Of a stretch of DNA of 64,000 nucleotides, positions 12,222 to 23,191 are shown piece after piece. Each line of letters begins with the position of its first letter. The first letter of the stretch is position 1. Source of the DNA: Mycobacterium kyogaense. GTDB taxonomy: Bacteria > Actinomycetota > Actinomycetes > Mycobacteriales > Mycobacteriaceae. A program made the translations under genes and the position numbers. The DNA is taken from positions 1 to 64,000 of the forward strand of contig NZ_QJUA01000012.1 of the NCBI RefSeq assembly GCF_003254575.1, written 5' to 3'. The notes beneath the pieces are model-generated. The model searched no databases. It saw only the letters and a list, made by a program, of their open reading frames with translations, and was not told the origin of the DNA.

Positions 12222-14279
12222 GTGCCGGATCCCGCGACATACCGACCTGCTCCCGGGTCGATTCCCGTGGAGCCGGGCGTCTACCGATTCCGTGATTCGC
12301 ATCGCCGGGTCATCTACGTCGGCAAGGCCAAGAGTCTGCGCAGTCGGCTCAACTCGTACTTCGCCGATCTGTCGGGGTTGGCGCCGCGTACCCGGCAGAT
12401 GGTGACGACGGCAGCCAGCGTCGAGTGGACTGTGGTCACGACCGAGGTCGAGGCGCTGCAGCTCGAATACAACTGGATCAAGGAATTCGATCCGCGGTTC
12501 AACATCCGCTATCGCGACGACAAGTCGTATCCGGTGCTGGCCGTCACGCTGAACGAGGACTACCCGCGGCTCAAGGTGTACCGCGGCCCGCGCCGCAAGG
12601 GCGTCCGCTATTTCGGGCCGTATTCGCATGCGTGGGCGATCCGCGAGACGCTGGACCTGCTCACGCGGGTGTTCCCGGCCCGCACGTGTTCGAACGGAGT
12701 GTTCAAGCGGCACAGCCAGATCGGTCGGCCGTGTCTGCTCGGCTACATCGACAAGTGCTCGGCGCCGTGCGTCGGGCGGGTCAGCGCCGAGGAGCACCGC
12801 CAGATCGTCGCTGACTTCTGCGACTTCCTCGCCGGCAAGACCGATCGGCTGATCCGCGAGATGGAACAGCAGATGAATGCCGCGGCGGAGGACCTGGACT
12901 TCGAGCGGGCAGCCCGGCTGCGCGACAACATCGGCGCGATGCGCCGGGCGATGGAGAAGCAGGCCGTGGTGTTCGGGGACGGCACAGACGCCGACGTGGT
13001 CGCGTTCGCCGACGACGAGTTGGAGGCCGCCGTCCAGGTGTTCCACGTGCGGGGTGGCCGGGTGCGCGGCCAGCGCGGGTGGGTGATCGAGAAATCCGGT
13101 GAGCCAGGCGAATCCACTCTCGAGTACCTGGTCGAGCAGTTCCTCACCCAGTTCTACGGCGACCAAGCCGCGCTCGGTGGCGCCGCCGACGAGGGCGGTG
13201 ACGAGACCACCAACCCGGTACCCAAGCAGGTGCTGGTGCCGGTTCTGCCGGAGACGGCCCCGGAGTTGGAGACGTGGTTGTGCCAGCTGCGTGGGTCGCG
13301 GGTGTCACTACGGGTCGCCCAGCGTGGGGACAAGCGCGCACTCGCCGAGACGGTGCAGCGCAACGCCGAGCAGGCGCTCAATCAGCACAAGCTCAAGCGT
13401 GCCGGCGACTTCACCGCCAGAAGCGCTGCGCTGCAGAGCATTCAGGAAGCGCTGGGGCTCGAGGATGCGCCGCTGCGCATCGAGTGCGTCGACATCAGCC
13501 ACGTGCAGGGCACCGACGTGGTGGCCTCGCTGGTGGTCTTCGAGGACGGCCTGCCGCGCAAGTCCGACTACCGGCACTACGCGATCCGCGAGGCCGCCGG
13601 GGACGGGCGCTCCGATGACGTCGCGTCGATCGCCGAGGTCACCCGGCGTAGATTCCACCGCCACCTGCGCGACACCCAGCAGCCCGGCGATTTCTCCGCA
13701 GAAGGCAAATCACGACGCTTTGCCTACCCGCCCAACCTCTTCGTCGTCGACGGCGGCGCCCCGCAGGTCAACGCCGCAGCGGCGGTGCTGGAGGATCTCG
13801 GCGTCACCGACGTCGCGGTGATCGGGCTGGCAAAGCGCCTCGAAGAGGTGTGGGTGCCGTCAGAACCCGATCCGGTGATCATGCCCCGCAACAGCGACGG
13901 GCTTTACCTTCTGCAGCGGGTCCGCGACGAGGCGCACCGGTTCGCGATCAGCTATCACCGCAGCAAGCGGTCGAAGCGGATGACGGCGTCGGCGCTGGAT
14001 TCGGTACGGGGACTGGGGGAGCATCGGCGCAAGGCGCTGGTGACGCACTTCGGTTCGCTGGCGCGGCTGCGCCAGGCGTCGGTGGAGGAGATCACCGCCG
14101 TGCCCGGCATCGGCATGGCCACGGCCGCGGCCGTGCTGGAGGCGCTGGGCGTGCCGGCCGACGAGCCGGCAACGGACTCGGCTGCCGAACATCGCACCGA
14201 CCAGCACGCCGAGCAGCACACCGAACAGCACGCGGGGGCGGCGCCCATCGACGATGATCGACACACGGTGACGGGATGA
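12222..14279 (+). CDS. uvrC: Excinuclease ABC subunit C
   Basis: Makes both incisions in nucleotide-excision repair. 685 residues: an N-terminal GIY-YIG nuclease (about 15-95, [20 protein letters not shown]), a UVR domain (about 210-245, [14 protein letters not shown]), an RNase H-like nuclease (about 390-540, [19 protein letters not shown] and [10 protein letters not shown]) and C-terminal helix-hairpin-helix motifs ([25 protein letters not shown]). The last 30 residues are a low-complexity tail rich in His, Gln and Thr, beyond the usual end. Overlaps rapZ by four bases. Confidence 0.97.
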   Translation: MPDPATYRPAPGSIPVEPGVYRFRDSHRRVIYVGKAKSLRSRLNSYFADLSGLAPRTRQMVTTAASVEWTVVTTEVEALQLEYNWIKEFDPRFNIRYRDDKSYPVLAVTLNEDYPRLKVYRGPRRKGVRYFGPYSHAWAIRETLDLLTRVFPARTCSNGVFKRHSQIGRPCLLGYIDKCSAPCVGRVSAEEHRQIVADFCDFLAGKTDRLIREMEQQMNAAAEDLDFERAARLRDNIGAMRRAMEKQAVVFGDGTDADVVAFADDELEAAVQVFHVRGGRVRGQRGWVIEKSGEPGESTLEYLVEQFLTQFYGDQAALGGAADEGGDETTNPVPKQVLVPVLPETAPELETWLCQLRGSRVSLRVAQRGDKRALAETVQRNAEQALNQHKLKRAGDFTARSAALQSIQEALGLEDAPLRIECVDISHVQGTDVVASLVVFEDGLPRKSDYRHYAIREAAGDGRSDDVASIAEVTRRRFHRHLRDTQQPGDFSAEGKSRRFAYPPNLFVVDGGAPQVNAAAAVLEDLGVTDVAVIGLAKRLEEVWVPSEPDPVIMPRNSDGLYLLQRVRDEAHRFAISYHRSKRSKRMTASALDSVRGLGEHRRKALVTHFGSLARLRQASVEEITAVPGIGMATAAAVLEALGVPADEPATDSAAEHRTDQHAEQHTEQHAGAAPIDDDRHTVTG

Positions 14280-15166
14280 CAGAAGCGGGCATGGACAGCG
14301 AAACGGGCGGAATCGACGTGGTGTTGGTGACCGGTCTGTCCGGAGCCGGTCGGGGCACCGCAGCCAAGGTCCTCGAGGATCTCGGCTGGTACGTGGCGGA
14401 CAACCTGCCGCCGGAGCTGATCGCACGGATGGTCGACCTCGGGCTGGCCGCTGGCTCACGGATCACCCAGCTGGCCGTGGTGATGGACGTGCGGTCCCGC
14501 GGCTTCACCGGGGATCTGGCCGGGGTGCGCAGCGAACTGGCGGCCCGCGACATCACCCCCCGGGTGGTGTTCCTCGAGGCGTCCGACGACATGCTGGTGC
14601 GCCGCTACGAGCAGAATCGGCGCAGCCATCCCCTGCAGGGCAATCAGACCCTGGCCGAAGGGATCGCCGCCGAGCGGGCACTGCTCGCCCCGGTGCGGGC
14701 CACCGCCGACCTGGTCATCGACACGTCGTCGCTGTCGGTCCACGGCCTGCGGGAGAGCATCGAGCGGGCCTTCGCCGCCGAGACCGTCGCCAACACCAAC
14801 GTGACCGTCGAATCGTTCGGCTACAAGTACGGACTGCCCATGGACGCCGACACGGTGATGGACGTGCGGTTCCTGCCCAACCCGCACTGGGTGGACCAGC
14901 TGCGCCCGCACACCGGGCAGCATCCGGAGGTTCGCGACTACGTCCTCGGCCAACCCGGCGCCGTGGAGTTCCTGGACTCCTACCATCACCTGTTGGACGT
15001 CGTGATCGACGGATACCGGCGGGAGGGGAAGCGCTACATGACCGTGGCCATCGGCTGCACCGGAGGTAAACACCGCAGCGTCGCGATGGCCGAGGCGCTG
15101 GCCGACCGGCTGCAGGACACGGCGCTGACGGTGCGCGTCCTGCACCGGGATCTGGGGCGCGAATGA
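14276..15166 (+). CDS. rapZ: RNase adapter / nucleotide-binding protein RapZ (YvcJ)
   Basis: A 296-residue P-loop protein. The Walker A region reads [10 protein letters not shown], with Arg where Lys is common; this variant is typical of actinobacteria. The C-terminal half carries the conserved [22 protein letters not shown] and [11 protein letters not shown] motifs. In E. coli RapZ controls glucosamine-6-phosphate synthase through small RNAs; in actinobacteria the role is less clear. The uvrC-rapZ-yvcK-whiA order is a classic Gram-positive cluster, and every junction here is an overlap. Confidence 0.94.
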   Translation: MTEAGMDSETGGIDVVLVTGLSGAGRGTAAKVLEDLGWYVADNLPPELIARMVDLGLAAGSRITQLAVVMDVRSRGFTGDLAGVRSELAARDITPRVVFLEASDDMLVRRYEQNRRSHPLQGNQTLAEGIAAERALLAPVRATADLVIDTSSLSVHGLRESIERAFAAETVANTNVTVESFGYKYGLPMDADTVMDVRFLPNPHWVDQLRPHTGQHPEVRDYVLGQPGAVEFLDSYHHLLDVVIDGYRREGKRYMTVAIGCTGGKHRSVAMAEALADRLQDTALTVRVLHRDLGRE

Positions 15167-16230
15167 GTGTGCGCATCGTCGCGCTGGGCGGTGGGCACGG
15201 GCTGTATGCCACCCTGTCGGCGGCGCGGCGCCTGACCCCGCACGTCACCGCGATCGTCACGGTGGCCGACGACGGCGGCTCTTCGGGCCGGCTGCGCAGC
15301 GAGCTCGACATCGTGCCCCCGGGTGATCTGCGAATGGCATTGGCGGCCTTGGCATCTGACAGTCCGCACGGTCGGCTGTGGGCCACCATCATCCAGCACC
15401 GCTTCGGCGGGAGTGGTGCTTTGGCCGGACATCCCATCGGCAATCTGATGCTGGCCGGCCTCAACGAGGTGCTCGCCGACCCGGTGGCCGCACTCGACGA
15501 ACTCGGTCGCATCCTGGGCGTCAAGGGCCGGGTGCTGCCGATGTGCCCGATGGGCCTGAGCATCGAGGCCGACGTCGCGGGCCTGGAGTCCGACCCGAGG
15601 GTCAGCCGCGCGATCCGCGGGCAGGTGGCGATCGCGACGACAGTCGGGAAGGTGCGCAGGGTCCGGCTGCTGCCCGGTGATCCGCCGGCCACCCACCAGG
15701 CCGTCGACGCGATCATGGACGCCGATCTGGTGGTGCTCGGGCCCGGGTCGTGGTTCACCAGTGTGATCCCGCACGTCCTGGTGCCCCAGCTGGTGGCTGC
15801 CCTGCAGAGCACCACGGCGCGGCGTGCCCTGGTGCTCAACCTGGTCGCCGAGCCCGGCGAGACATCCGGATTCTCCGTGGAGCGCCACATCCACGTGCTC
15901 GCGCAGCACGCGCCCACCTTCACGGTCAACGACATCATCGTCGACTCGTCGCGAGTGCCCAGCGACCGCGAGCGCGATCAACTGCGCCGCACCGCGACCA
16001 TGCTGGAGGCCCGCGTGGAGTTCGCCGACGTGTGCCGACCTGGTACACCTTTACATGACCCCGCGAGGTTGGCGGCGGCGCTGGAAGGCGTGCTGCAACG
16101 GCGCGCAGAAGGGGTCGCGGAAGGGGGCTCAGAAGGGGGCTCGGAAGGGGGCACAGCACCCACCGGCACACCGCATGCGGTGCCCACACCGACAGTGAAC
16201 CGACCGAGAGGTGACGACCCGTGGCGATGA
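15163..16230 (+). CDS. yvcK: YvcK/CuvA family morphogenesis and carbon-metabolism factor
   Basis: 355 residues with the UDP-sugar-binding CofD-like fold: [16 protein letters not shown] at the N-terminus, [32 protein letters not shown] and [13 protein letters not shown]. In mycobacteria the homologue CuvA binds UDP-GlcNAc and is needed for normal cell shape. The last 45 residues are an unusual tail: four EGxx tetrapeptides encoded by a 12-bp tandem repeat, then a Pro/Thr-rich end. The stop overlaps whiA. Confidence 0.92.
   Translation: MSVRIVALGGGHGLYATLSAARRLTPHVTAIVTVADDGGSSGRLRSELDIVPPGDLRMALAALASDSPHGRLWATIIQHRFGGSGALAGHPIGNLMLAGLNEVLADPVAALDELGRILGVKGRVLPMCPMGLSIEADVAGLESDPRVSRAIRGQVAIATTVGKVRRVRLLPGDPPATHQAVDAIMDADLVVLGPGSWFTSVIPHVLVPQLVAALQSTTARRALVLNLVAEPGETSGFSVERHIHVLAQHAPTFTVNDIIVDSSRVPSDRERDQLRRTATMLEARVEFADVCRPGTPLHDPARLAAALEGVLQRRAEGVAEGGSEGGSEGGTAPTGTPHAVPTPTVNRPRGDDPWR
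16106..16153 (+). repeat. Four 12-bp tandem repeats in the 3' end of yvcK
   Basis: Four contiguous 12-nt units of the form CRGAAGGGGGCT, with A and G alternating at the second base, so units 1 and 3 and units 2 and 4 resemble each other. They encode [16 protein letters not shown]. Being in frame, copy-number changes would lengthen or shorten the YvcK tail without breaking it. Confidence 0.85.
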
Positions 16231-17204
16231 CAGCCGAGGTCAAAGACGAACTCAGCAGGCTCGTGGTGAATTCGGTCAGCGCTCGGCGCGCCGAGGTCGC
16301 CGCGCTGTTGCGCTTCGCGGGCGGCTTGCACATCGTGTCGGGGCGTGTCGTGGTGGAGGCCGAGGTGGACCTCGGCATCATCGCGCGCCGGCTGCGCAAG
16401 GACATCTACGACCTGTACGGCTACCACGCCGTGGTGCACGTGCTCTCGGCCAGCGGTATCCGCAAGAGCACCCGGTACGTGGTGCGCGTCGCCAAGGACG
16501 GGGAGGCGCTGGCGCGCCAGACGGGTCTGCTGGATCTGCGGGGGCGCCCGGTGCGCGGCCTGCCGGCCCAGGTGGTCGGCGGCAGTGTCGCCGACGCCGA
16601 AGCTGCTTGGCGCGGAGCGTTTCTCGCGCACGGTTCGCTGACCGAACCCGGTCGGTCGTCGGCGTTGGAGGTGAGCTGCCCCGGCCCGGAAGCGGCTCTC
16701 GCGCTCGTCGGCGCCGCCCGCCGGCTCGGGGTGAGCGCCAAGGCGCGCGAGGTACGCGGCAGTGACCGGGTGGTGGTCCGCGACGGCGAGGCCATCGGTG
16801 CGCTGCTGACCCGGATGGGAGCCCAGGACACCCGGTTGACCTGGGAGGAGCGCCGGATGCGCCGCGAGGTGCGCGCGACGGCCAACCGGCTCGCCAACTT
16901 CGATGACGCGAACCTGCGCCGGTCCGCCCGCGCCGCGGTCGCCGCGGCCGCCCGGGTCGAGCGGGCGCTGGAGATCCTGGGCGACACCGTGCCCGACCAT
17001 CTGGCTGCCGCGGGCAGTCTGCGCGTCGCGCACCGGCAGGCCTCGCTCGAGGAGCTGGGCCGGCTGGCCGACCCGCCGATGACCAAAGATGCTGTGGCAG
17101 GACGTATTCGGCGATTGCTGTCGATGGCCGACCGCAAAGCCAAGATCGACGGTATCCCCGACACCGAGTCGGCCGTCACCCCGGATCTGCTCGAAGACGC
17201 CTGA
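16221..17204 (+). CDS. whiA: WhiA sporulation/cell-division transcription regulator
   Basis: A 327-residue DNA-binding protein with an N-terminal LAGLIDADG-like domain (about residues 10-200; [27 protein letters not shown]) and a C-terminal helix-turn-helix (about 260-310; [30 protein letters not shown]). In actinobacteria WhiA works with WhiB to activate cell-division genes. The GTG at 16221 gives MAMTAEV; the ATG at 16227, which forms ATGA with the yvcK stop, is equally possible. Ends 11 bp from a convergent gene. Confidence 0.95.
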   Translation: MAMTAEVKDELSRLVVNSVSARRAEVAALLRFAGGLHIVSGRVVVEAEVDLGIIARRLRKDIYDLYGYHAVVHVLSASGIRKSTRYVVRVAKDGEALARQTGLLDLRGRPVRGLPAQVVGGSVADAEAAWRGAFLAHGSLTEPGRSSALEVSCPGPEAALALVGAARRLGVSAKAREVRGSDRVVVRDGEAIGALLTRMGAQDTRLTWEERRMRREVRATANRLANFDDANLRRSARAAVAAAARVERALEILGDTVPDHLAAAGSLRVAHRQASLEELGRLADPPMTKDAVAGRIRRLLSMADRKAKIDGIPDTESAVTPDLLEDA

Positions 17205-17215
17205 ACCGCCTGGAT

Positions 17216-17860
17216 CTAACGCTCCAGCAGGTGCTCCAGCGTCGCCCTGTCGATCGTGTCGAACTCGTGGTCCTCGACGTGCATGTAGTGACGCACCCGG
17301 TTGACGAAGTCGTTGATCGAGGCGTTGAACGCATCGGTGGCCGCGTTGCGCTGATCCAGGGACAACGCGTTGGTGATCTCCTGGGCGAACGCGGTGTAGA
17401 TGACGCGTTGCGCGCTGTCGGCGATGTCGCTCGGTGCCACCAGTCGCAGCTCGGTCAGCAGCGTGATCGCCCGCTTGACGTCGTCCTCGAGCACGCCGGT
17501 GGCGCGCACCACCCGGAACAGCACGGCCAACCGGTCCATGTTCTCCGGGATCGACGGATCGGACTCGCGGGCCAGCGCCAGGAATTCGTTGCGGTCGGTG
17601 GTGCGGGCCAGCCGTTTCGTCATCTCCGCCCACTCCGCGGAGAGCTGCTTGAGCCCGGTGCTCGCCACCGAGACCTCCGTCATCGCGGCCACGAACCGGA
17701 TCGTCGTTTCCCGCAGCAGGTCGAACCGTTGCCGTTCCTCGTCGTGACGGCTCTGCCGCTCGTGGGTCTTCTTCGCCGTCCAGTACGTCGCGATCCCGCC
17801 CACCATGGTGCCGAGCAAGCTGGCTGAGGCGGTGATCGCCGGGATCACCCAATCGGTCAT
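17216..17860 (-). CDS. Membrane-anchored protein of unknown function
   Basis: 214 residues. One N-terminal hydrophobic segment (about residues 4-27, WVIPAITASASLLGTMVGGI) is followed by a charged, all-helical soluble domain. I recognise no catalytic motif. The ATG at 17860 overlaps the stop of the upstream ThrE-like gene as ATGA, which decides the start against a much longer upstream frame and implies co-expression. It could be a cytosolic accessory of that exporter; this is inference from position only. Confidence 0.75.
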   Translation of the reverse strand: MTDWVIPAITASASLLGTMVGGIATYWTAKKTHERQSRHDEERQRFDLLRETTIRFVAAMTEVSVASTGLKQLSAEWAEMTKRLARTTDRNEFLALARESDPSIPENMDRLAVLFRVVRATGVLEDDVKRAITLLTELRLVAPSDIADSAQRVIYTAFAQEITNALSLDQRNAATDAFNASINDFVNRVRHYMHVEDHEFDTIDRATLEHLLER

Positions 17861-19101
17861 GATCGGCAGTATCGCGCTCGCTGCCCCAGCGCGGCGGGCA
17901 TCTGGCGACACGCGCTCCACACCAGCAGTCCCGCCTGGATGCCCAGGGCGATCGAGATCATCGAGATCAACGTGACCCCGACGGCGTCGGAGCTGTCGTT
18001 GCCGATCAGCTCGGTGACGCCGATGAAGCCGAGCGAACCGGGAACCAGCAGCCAGAACCCGGGCAGCAGCAGTGTGGCAGCCGAGGGTGTGTTCGGGCGG
18101 TGCGCGACGAACAGGGCGCACAGCGCCAGGGCCAGCCCACCCCCGAAGCCGCTGGCGTAGCTGCCCAGTGCCGCGTTGCCGGCGAGCTGACCGGCGTAGG
18201 AGACGAACAGGATCACCAGCATCCAGCCCATGAAACGGGTCGGCGGGCCGTGGTAGAGGAAAAGGCCGACGGCATAGAGCGCGCACCCGGCCCACGGTGC
18301 CCACGGCCCGAAGCGGTCCACCACCGCCACGCTGAGTTCACTCGCGGTCAGCCCCACCACCTGGGCGGCGATCAAAATGCCGAAGGCCAACTGCGCCAAC
18401 CGCATTGCGCCGGATATCAGCCGGGCCGAGCCCGAGATCATGTCGCGGGTGCTCAGCTCGATGACCGCCAGCGTGATCGCCGTGCCGGGCAGGAACATGA
18501 CCAGGGAGGGCGCCAGCGCCCGCAGACTGCCCTCGCCCAGATGCAGCAGCCGGCCCAGCGTGAACGAACACAACGCCACGGTGAACGCGGCGAGCACGGG
18601 CAGCAGCTGGGTCAGCGGCTCGCTGCGGCGGGCCAGCACGCCGGCCACCCCGACGCCGAACCCGAACAGCGTGGCCGCGCCGAGCGCCACCAGGTTGGGC
18701 TGCAGGATCAGGGCGAACGCCGCACTCTGCAGCGTGTAGCCGACCACGAACGCCCACGGGCCGAAGCGGGACTCCATCGTGTCGATGCGGGCGAGCTCGG
18801 CGAGGCCGGCCGCCGGGTCGATCTCGGCGCGCCGAGCCTGCCCCACCAGCGTGGCCAGCGGGAAGGTCTGGTCGAAGCGCACCTCGTGCTCGGCGCTCGA
18901 CATCTCCAGCGAGTCCCCGCCGCTGAGCTGAATGTGGTTGGGCAGCAGCAGCATTTCGCCGTCCACGCCGTAGCTCCCGGCGCAGGTCGCCAGTGTCTGG
19001 CGCACGGTTCCGATCGGATACCCGGCCGCGATCATCGCTGCGCCCAGCCGGGCGAGAAACAACGTCGGGCTGGCCGGCTGCTGTGTCGGTTCGTCTCCCA
19101 C
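17857..19101 (-). CDS. ThrE-type threonine/serine exporter family protein
   Basis: 414 residues. An N-terminal soluble DUF1212-like domain (about residues 10-130, LFLARLGAAMIAAGYPIGTVRQTL) precedes about ten membrane helices arranged as two repeats. The second half is DUF3815-like, with PGFWLLVPGSLGFIGVTEL. The founding member, ThrE of Corynebacterium, exports threonine and serine; the substrate here is not shown. The GTG start is supported by a leaderless -10 box 7 nt upstream. Divergent from a solute-binding-like gene across 32 bp. Confidence 0.88.
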   Translation of the reverse strand: MGDEPTQQPASPTLFLARLGAAMIAAGYPIGTVRQTLATCAGSYGVDGEMLLLPNHIQLSGGDSLEMSSAEHEVRFDQTFPLATLVGQARRAEIDPAAGLAELARIDTMESRFGPWAFVVGYTLQSAAFALILQPNLVALGAATLFGFGVGVAGVLARRSEPLTQLLPVLAAFTVALCSFTLGRLLHLGEGSLRALAPSLVMFLPGTAITLAVIELSTRDMISGSARLISGAMRLAQLAFGILIAAQVVGLTASELSVAVVDRFGPWAPWAGCALYAVGLFLYHGPPTRFMGWMLVILFVSYAGQLAGNAALGSYASGFGGGLALALCALFVAHRPNTPSAATLLLPGFWLLVPGSLGFIGVTELIGNDSSDAVGVTLISMISIALGIQAGLLVWSACRQMPAALGQRARYCRS

Positions 19102-19108
19102 CGGGCGG

Positions 19109-19114
19109 ACAGTA
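19109..19114 (-). promoter_or_regulatory. Leaderless -10 box for the ThrE-like operon
   Basis: TACTGT on the minus strand ends 7 nt before the GTG at 19101. Only 7 bp separate it from the -10 box of the divergent gene. Confidence 0.5.
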
Positions 19115-19121
19115 AACCCCC

Positions 19122-19127
19122 TACGGT
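19122..19127 (+). promoter_or_regulatory. Leaderless -10 box for the solute-binding-like gene
   Basis: TACGGT ends 6 nt before the ATG at 19134. With the opposing box at 19109-19114 it fills nearly all of the intergenic space. Confidence 0.5.
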
Positions 19128-19133
19128 GGGTTC

Positions 19134-19769
19134 ATGGGCACATTGCGGGCGGGTCTGGCCGGACCGTACCCACCCTTCACCTCCGATGACGGCGGCTTGG
19201 ACGCCGAGTTGATCGTCGCGCTGGGGGAGCGACTCGGCGACGACGTCGTCATCGAGACCCTCGACGACGTCGCCGACGGGCTGGCGCGGCTGCGGACCGG
19301 CGACTACGACGTGCTGCTCGGCGGGCTGACGGTCACCGGCGGTGCCGGACTCGATGGGGCAGCGATGTCCCTGCCGCCCTATGTGATCACCGGCAACGGG
19401 CTCGCGGTGAACACCCGCCGGCTGCCGCACGTCCACGCGGTGGCCGACCTCGACGGCCTGACGGTGCGCAGCGACGACCGCGCCGGCCTCGAGGCTGCGG
19501 TCGCCGACCTGGAGTCGGGCGCCTGCGATGCGCTGATCGCGCCGGCGCCGGTGCTGGTTCGGTTGGTGCGCGACGTGCCCGACGTCGAGGTGGTGGCGCG
19601 CGGGCTGTCGGTGGAGGAGATCGCGGTCGCCGTCGCGGCAGAGAACACCGCGCTGATGGCCCGCCTGCAGGTGGCGCAGGCCGAGCTGGAGGAAGACGGC
19701 ACGCTGCAGAAGCTGCGCCGGAAGTGGCTGGGCAATCCCTACGTCGACCAGGCCTCGGCGGTGCGATGA
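19134..19769 (+). CDS. Signal-less solute-binding-like protein (SBP_bac_3 fold)
   Basis: 211 residues resembling the amino-acid binding proteins of ABC importers. Lobe one starts at AGLAGPYPPFTSDDGGLDAE, with the LRTGDYDVLLGGL hinge segment. Lobe two contains LDGLTVRSDD and the C-terminal EEDGTLQKLRRKWLG helix. There is no signal peptide or lipobox and no ABC partner nearby, so it is predicted to be cytoplasmic and may act as a ligand sensor rather than a transporter part. The leaderless -10 box fixes the start, which makes a missed signal sequence unlikely. Confidence 0.75.
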   Translation: MGTLRAGLAGPYPPFTSDDGGLDAELIVALGERLGDDVVIETLDDVADGLARLRTGDYDVLLGGLTVTGGAGLDGAAMSLPPYVITGNGLAVNTRRLPHVHAVADLDGLTVRSDDRAGLEAAVADLESGACDALIAPAPVLVRLVRDVPDVEVVARGLSVEEIAVAVAAENTALMARLQVAQAELEEDGTLQKLRRKWLGNPYVDQASAVR

Positions 19770-19811
19770 GGCGGTCTCGGGGCAACTGCGCGCGGGAGGA
19801 ACCGTACGCAC

Positions 19812-19817
19812 TAGGCT
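19812..19817 (+). promoter_or_regulatory. Candidate -10 box of the gap-pgk-tpiA operon
   Basis: TAGGCT in the 112-bp gap before gap matches TANNNT. It would give a leader of about 58 nt, unlike the leaderless genes nearby. The gap start has a purine-rich site (GTAGGAGAC) about 6 nt upstream. Confidence 0.4.
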
Positions 19818-19872
19818 GACCGGGACACCTCACCGAGTGTGAGCAGTTCCACGACCGAGAACGACCGAGTAG

Positions 19873-20904
<1,032 letters not shown>

Positions 20905-20908
20905 CTCG

Positions 20909-22117
20909 ATGAGTATCAAGTCCCTCGAAGACCTGCTCGCAGAGGGAGTAACGGGACGGGGCGTGCTCGTGCGCTCCGACCTGAACGTCCCCCTCGACGG
21001 CGACACCATCACCGATCCGGGCCGCATCATCGCCTCGGTGCCGACGTTGAAGGCGCTCAGCGACGCCGGCGCGAAGGTCGTCGTGACCGCGCACCTGGGC
21101 CGCCCCAAGGGCGAACCGGATCCGAAGTTCTCGCTGAAGCCGGTGGCCGCGGCGCTGGCCGACAAGCTCGGTCGGCACGTCCAGCTGGCCGGTGACGTGG
21201 TGGGTAGCGATGCGCTCGCCCGCGCCGAGGGCCTGACCGACGGCGACATCCTGCTGCTCGAGAACATCCGCTTCGACGCGCGGGAGACCAGCAAGGACGA
21301 CGCCGAGCGGCTGCAGCTCGCCAAGGCACTCGTCGAACTGGTCGGTGATGACGGCGCGTTCGTCAGCGACGGTTTCGGCGTGGTGCACCGCAAGCAGGCC
21401 TCGGTGTACGACGTCGCGACGCTGCTCCCGCACTATGCCGGCACGCTGGTCGCCACCGAGGTCAAGGTGCTCGCGCAGCTGACCGATTCGACGCAGCGGC
21501 CCTACGCGGTGGTGTTGGGCGGGTCGAAGGTGTCGGACAAGCTCGCGGTGATCGAGAACCTCGCCACCAAGGCCGACAGCCTCATCATCGGCGGCGGCAT
21601 GTGCTTCACCTTTCTTGCGGCACAAGGGCTTTCGGTCGGCAGCTCGCTGCTCGAGGAGAGCATGATCGAGACCTGCCGCAAGCTGCTGGACGACTACGGC
21701 GACGTACTGCACCTGCCGGTGGACATCGTGGTCGCCGAGAAGTTCGCGGCCGATTCGCCGGCCGAGACGGTGGCGGCCGACAAGATCCCCGACGACAAAA
21801 TGGGCCTGGACATCGGGCCGGAGTCGGTGAAGCGGTTCGCGGCGCTGCTGTCCAACGCCAAGACGGTCTTCTGGAACGGTCCGATGGGCGTCTTCGAGTT
21901 CCCGGCGTTCGCAGCGGGCACCAAGGGTGTGGCCGAGGCGATCATCGGGGCCACCGGCAAGGGCGCGTTCAGCGTCGTCGGCGGCGGTGACTCGGCCGCC
22001 GCGGTGCGCCAGCTCGGGTTGCCCGACGACGGTTTCTCGCACATTTCCACCGGCGGCGGCGCGTCGCTGGAATACCTTGAGGGCAAACAACTGCCCGGTA
22101 TCGAAGTCCTTCAGTAG
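20909..22117 (+). CDS. pgk: Phosphoglycerate kinase
   Basis: Transfers phosphate from 1,3-bisphosphoglycerate to ADP. 402 residues with [28 protein letters not shown] (substrate loop), [39 protein letters not shown] and the nucleotide-binding [13 protein letters not shown] followed by [14 protein letters not shown]. Length matches the family. Four bases separate it from gap, with no room for another promoter. Confidence 0.98.
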   Translation: MSIKSLEDLLAEGVTGRGVLVRSDLNVPLDGDTITDPGRIIASVPTLKALSDAGAKVVVTAHLGRPKGEPDPKFSLKPVAAALADKLGRHVQLAGDVVGSDALARAEGLTDGDILLLENIRFDARETSKDDAERLQLAKALVELVGDDGAFVSDGFGVVHRKQASVYDVATLLPHYAGTLVATEVKVLAQLTDSTQRPYAVVLGGSKVSDKLAVIENLATKADSLIIGGGMCFTFLAAQGLSVGSSLLEESMIETCRKLLDDYGDVLHLPVDIVVAEKFAADSPAETVAADKIPDDKMGLDIGPESVKRFAALLSNAKTVFWNGPMGVFEFPAFAAGTKGVAEAIIGATGKGAFSVVGGGDSAAAVRQLGLPDDGFSHISTGGGASLEYLEGKQLPGIEVLQ

Positions 22118-22140
22118 TTCTCGACTAGGAGACCTCCACC

Positions 22141-22926
22141 ATGTCCCGTAAGCCGCTGATCGCCGGCAACTGGAAGATGAATCTGAACCACTTCGAAGCG
22201 ATCGCGCTGGTGCAGAAGATCGCTTTCTCGTTGCCGGACAAGTACTTCGATCGTGTCGACGTGACGGTTATCCCGCCGTTCACCGATCTGCGTAGCGTCC
22301 AGACGTTGGTCGACGGCGACAAGCTGCGGCTCACCTACGGCGCCCAGGACGTCTCGCAACACGACTCGGGCGCCTACACCGGTGAGATCAGCGGGGCGTT
22401 CCTGGCCAAGTTGGGCTGCAGCTTCGCCGTCGTCGGGCACTCGGAGCGGCGCACCTACCACCACGAGGACGACGCGCTGGTGGCCGCCAAGGCCGCGGCC
22501 GCGCTCAAGCACGGGCTGACCCCGATCGTCTGCATCGGTGAGCCGCTCGAGGTGCGCGAGGCCGGCGATCACGTGGAGTTCAACGTGACGTCGCTGCGCG
22601 GCTCACTGGCCGGGCTGTCCGCCGAGCAGATCAGCAAGACCGTCATCGCCTACGAACCTGTGTGGGCGATCGGTACGGGCCGGGTGGCCAGCGCTGCCGA
22701 CGCGCAGGAGGTGTGTGCCGCCATCCGCAAGGAACTCGGGGAGCTCGCCTCGGCGGAGATCGCGGCGGGCGTGCGTGTGCTCTACGGCGGTTCGGTGAAC
22801 GCCAAGAACATCGGCGAGCTCATCGGACAGGGCGACGTCGACGGTGCACTGGTCGGCGGGGCCTCGCTGGACGGGGAGCAGTTCGCCACCCTGTCGGCGA
22901 TCGCCGCGGGCGGCCCACTGCCCTGA
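22141..22926 (+). CDS. tpiA: Triosephosphate isomerase
   Basis: Interconverts dihydroxyacetone phosphate and glyceraldehyde 3-phosphate. 261 residues. Catalytic residues are in AGNWKMN (Lys), VVGHSERR (His) and [11 protein letters not shown] (Glu and flexible loop 6); the phosphate-binding YGGSVN follows. Preceded by a clear AGGAGA ribosome-binding site. Third gene of the glycolytic run. Confidence 0.98.
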   Translation: MSRKPLIAGNWKMNLNHFEAIALVQKIAFSLPDKYFDRVDVTVIPPFTDLRSVQTLVDGDKLRLTYGAQDVSQHDSGAYTGEISGAFLAKLGCSFAVVGHSERRTYHHEDDALVAAKAAAALKHGLTPIVCIGEPLEVREAGDHVEFNVTSLRGSLAGLSAEQISKTVIAYEPVWAIGTGRVASAADAQEVCAAIRKELGELASAEIAAGVRVLYGGSVNAKNIGELIGQGDVDGALVGGASLDGEQFATLSAIAAGGPLP

Positions 22927-22944
22927 TCGGCCATCGGCGCCCTG

Positions 22945-22950
22945 TAGTCT
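22945..22950 (+). promoter_or_regulatory. Leaderless -10 box for secG
   Basis: TAGTCT ends 7 nt before the secG ATG at 22958. secG can therefore be expressed apart from the glycolytic operon. Confidence 0.5.
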
Positions 22951-22957
22951 GGCGGCC

Positions 22958-23191
22958 ATGGAATTGGCCCTGCAGATCATCCTGGTCGTGACCAGCGTGC
23001 TGGTCGTGCTCTTGGTTCTGCTGCACCGTGCCAAGGGTGGCGGTCTGTCCAGCCTCTTCGGTGGCGGCGTCCAATCCAGCCTCTCGGGCTCCACCGTGGT
23101 CGAGAAGAACCTGGACCGGTTGACGCTGTTCATCACCGGCATCTGGGTGGTCTCGATCATCGGCATGGCGCTGCAGATCAAATACAGCTAG
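22958..23191 (+). CDS. secG: Protein translocase subunit SecG
   Basis: Small accessory subunit of the SecYEG translocon. 77 residues with two membrane helices (about 3-21 and 52-72) joined by a glycine- and serine-rich cytoplasmic loop (AKGGGLSSLFGGGVQSSLSG). The frame is open upstream inside tpiA, but the ATG at 22958 gives the family length and has a leaderless promoter. It ends with a four-base overlap with the convergent flavoprotein gene. Confidence 0.95.
   Translation: MELALQIILVVTSVLVVLLVLLHRAKGGGLSSLFGGGVQSSLSGSTVVEKNLDRLTLFITGIWVVSIIGMALQIKYS

Noticed and set aside
16081..16153. CRISPR-like array in the G-rich repeats
   Set aside because: Units are 12 bp, contiguous, without spacers, and are in the coding frame of yvcK.
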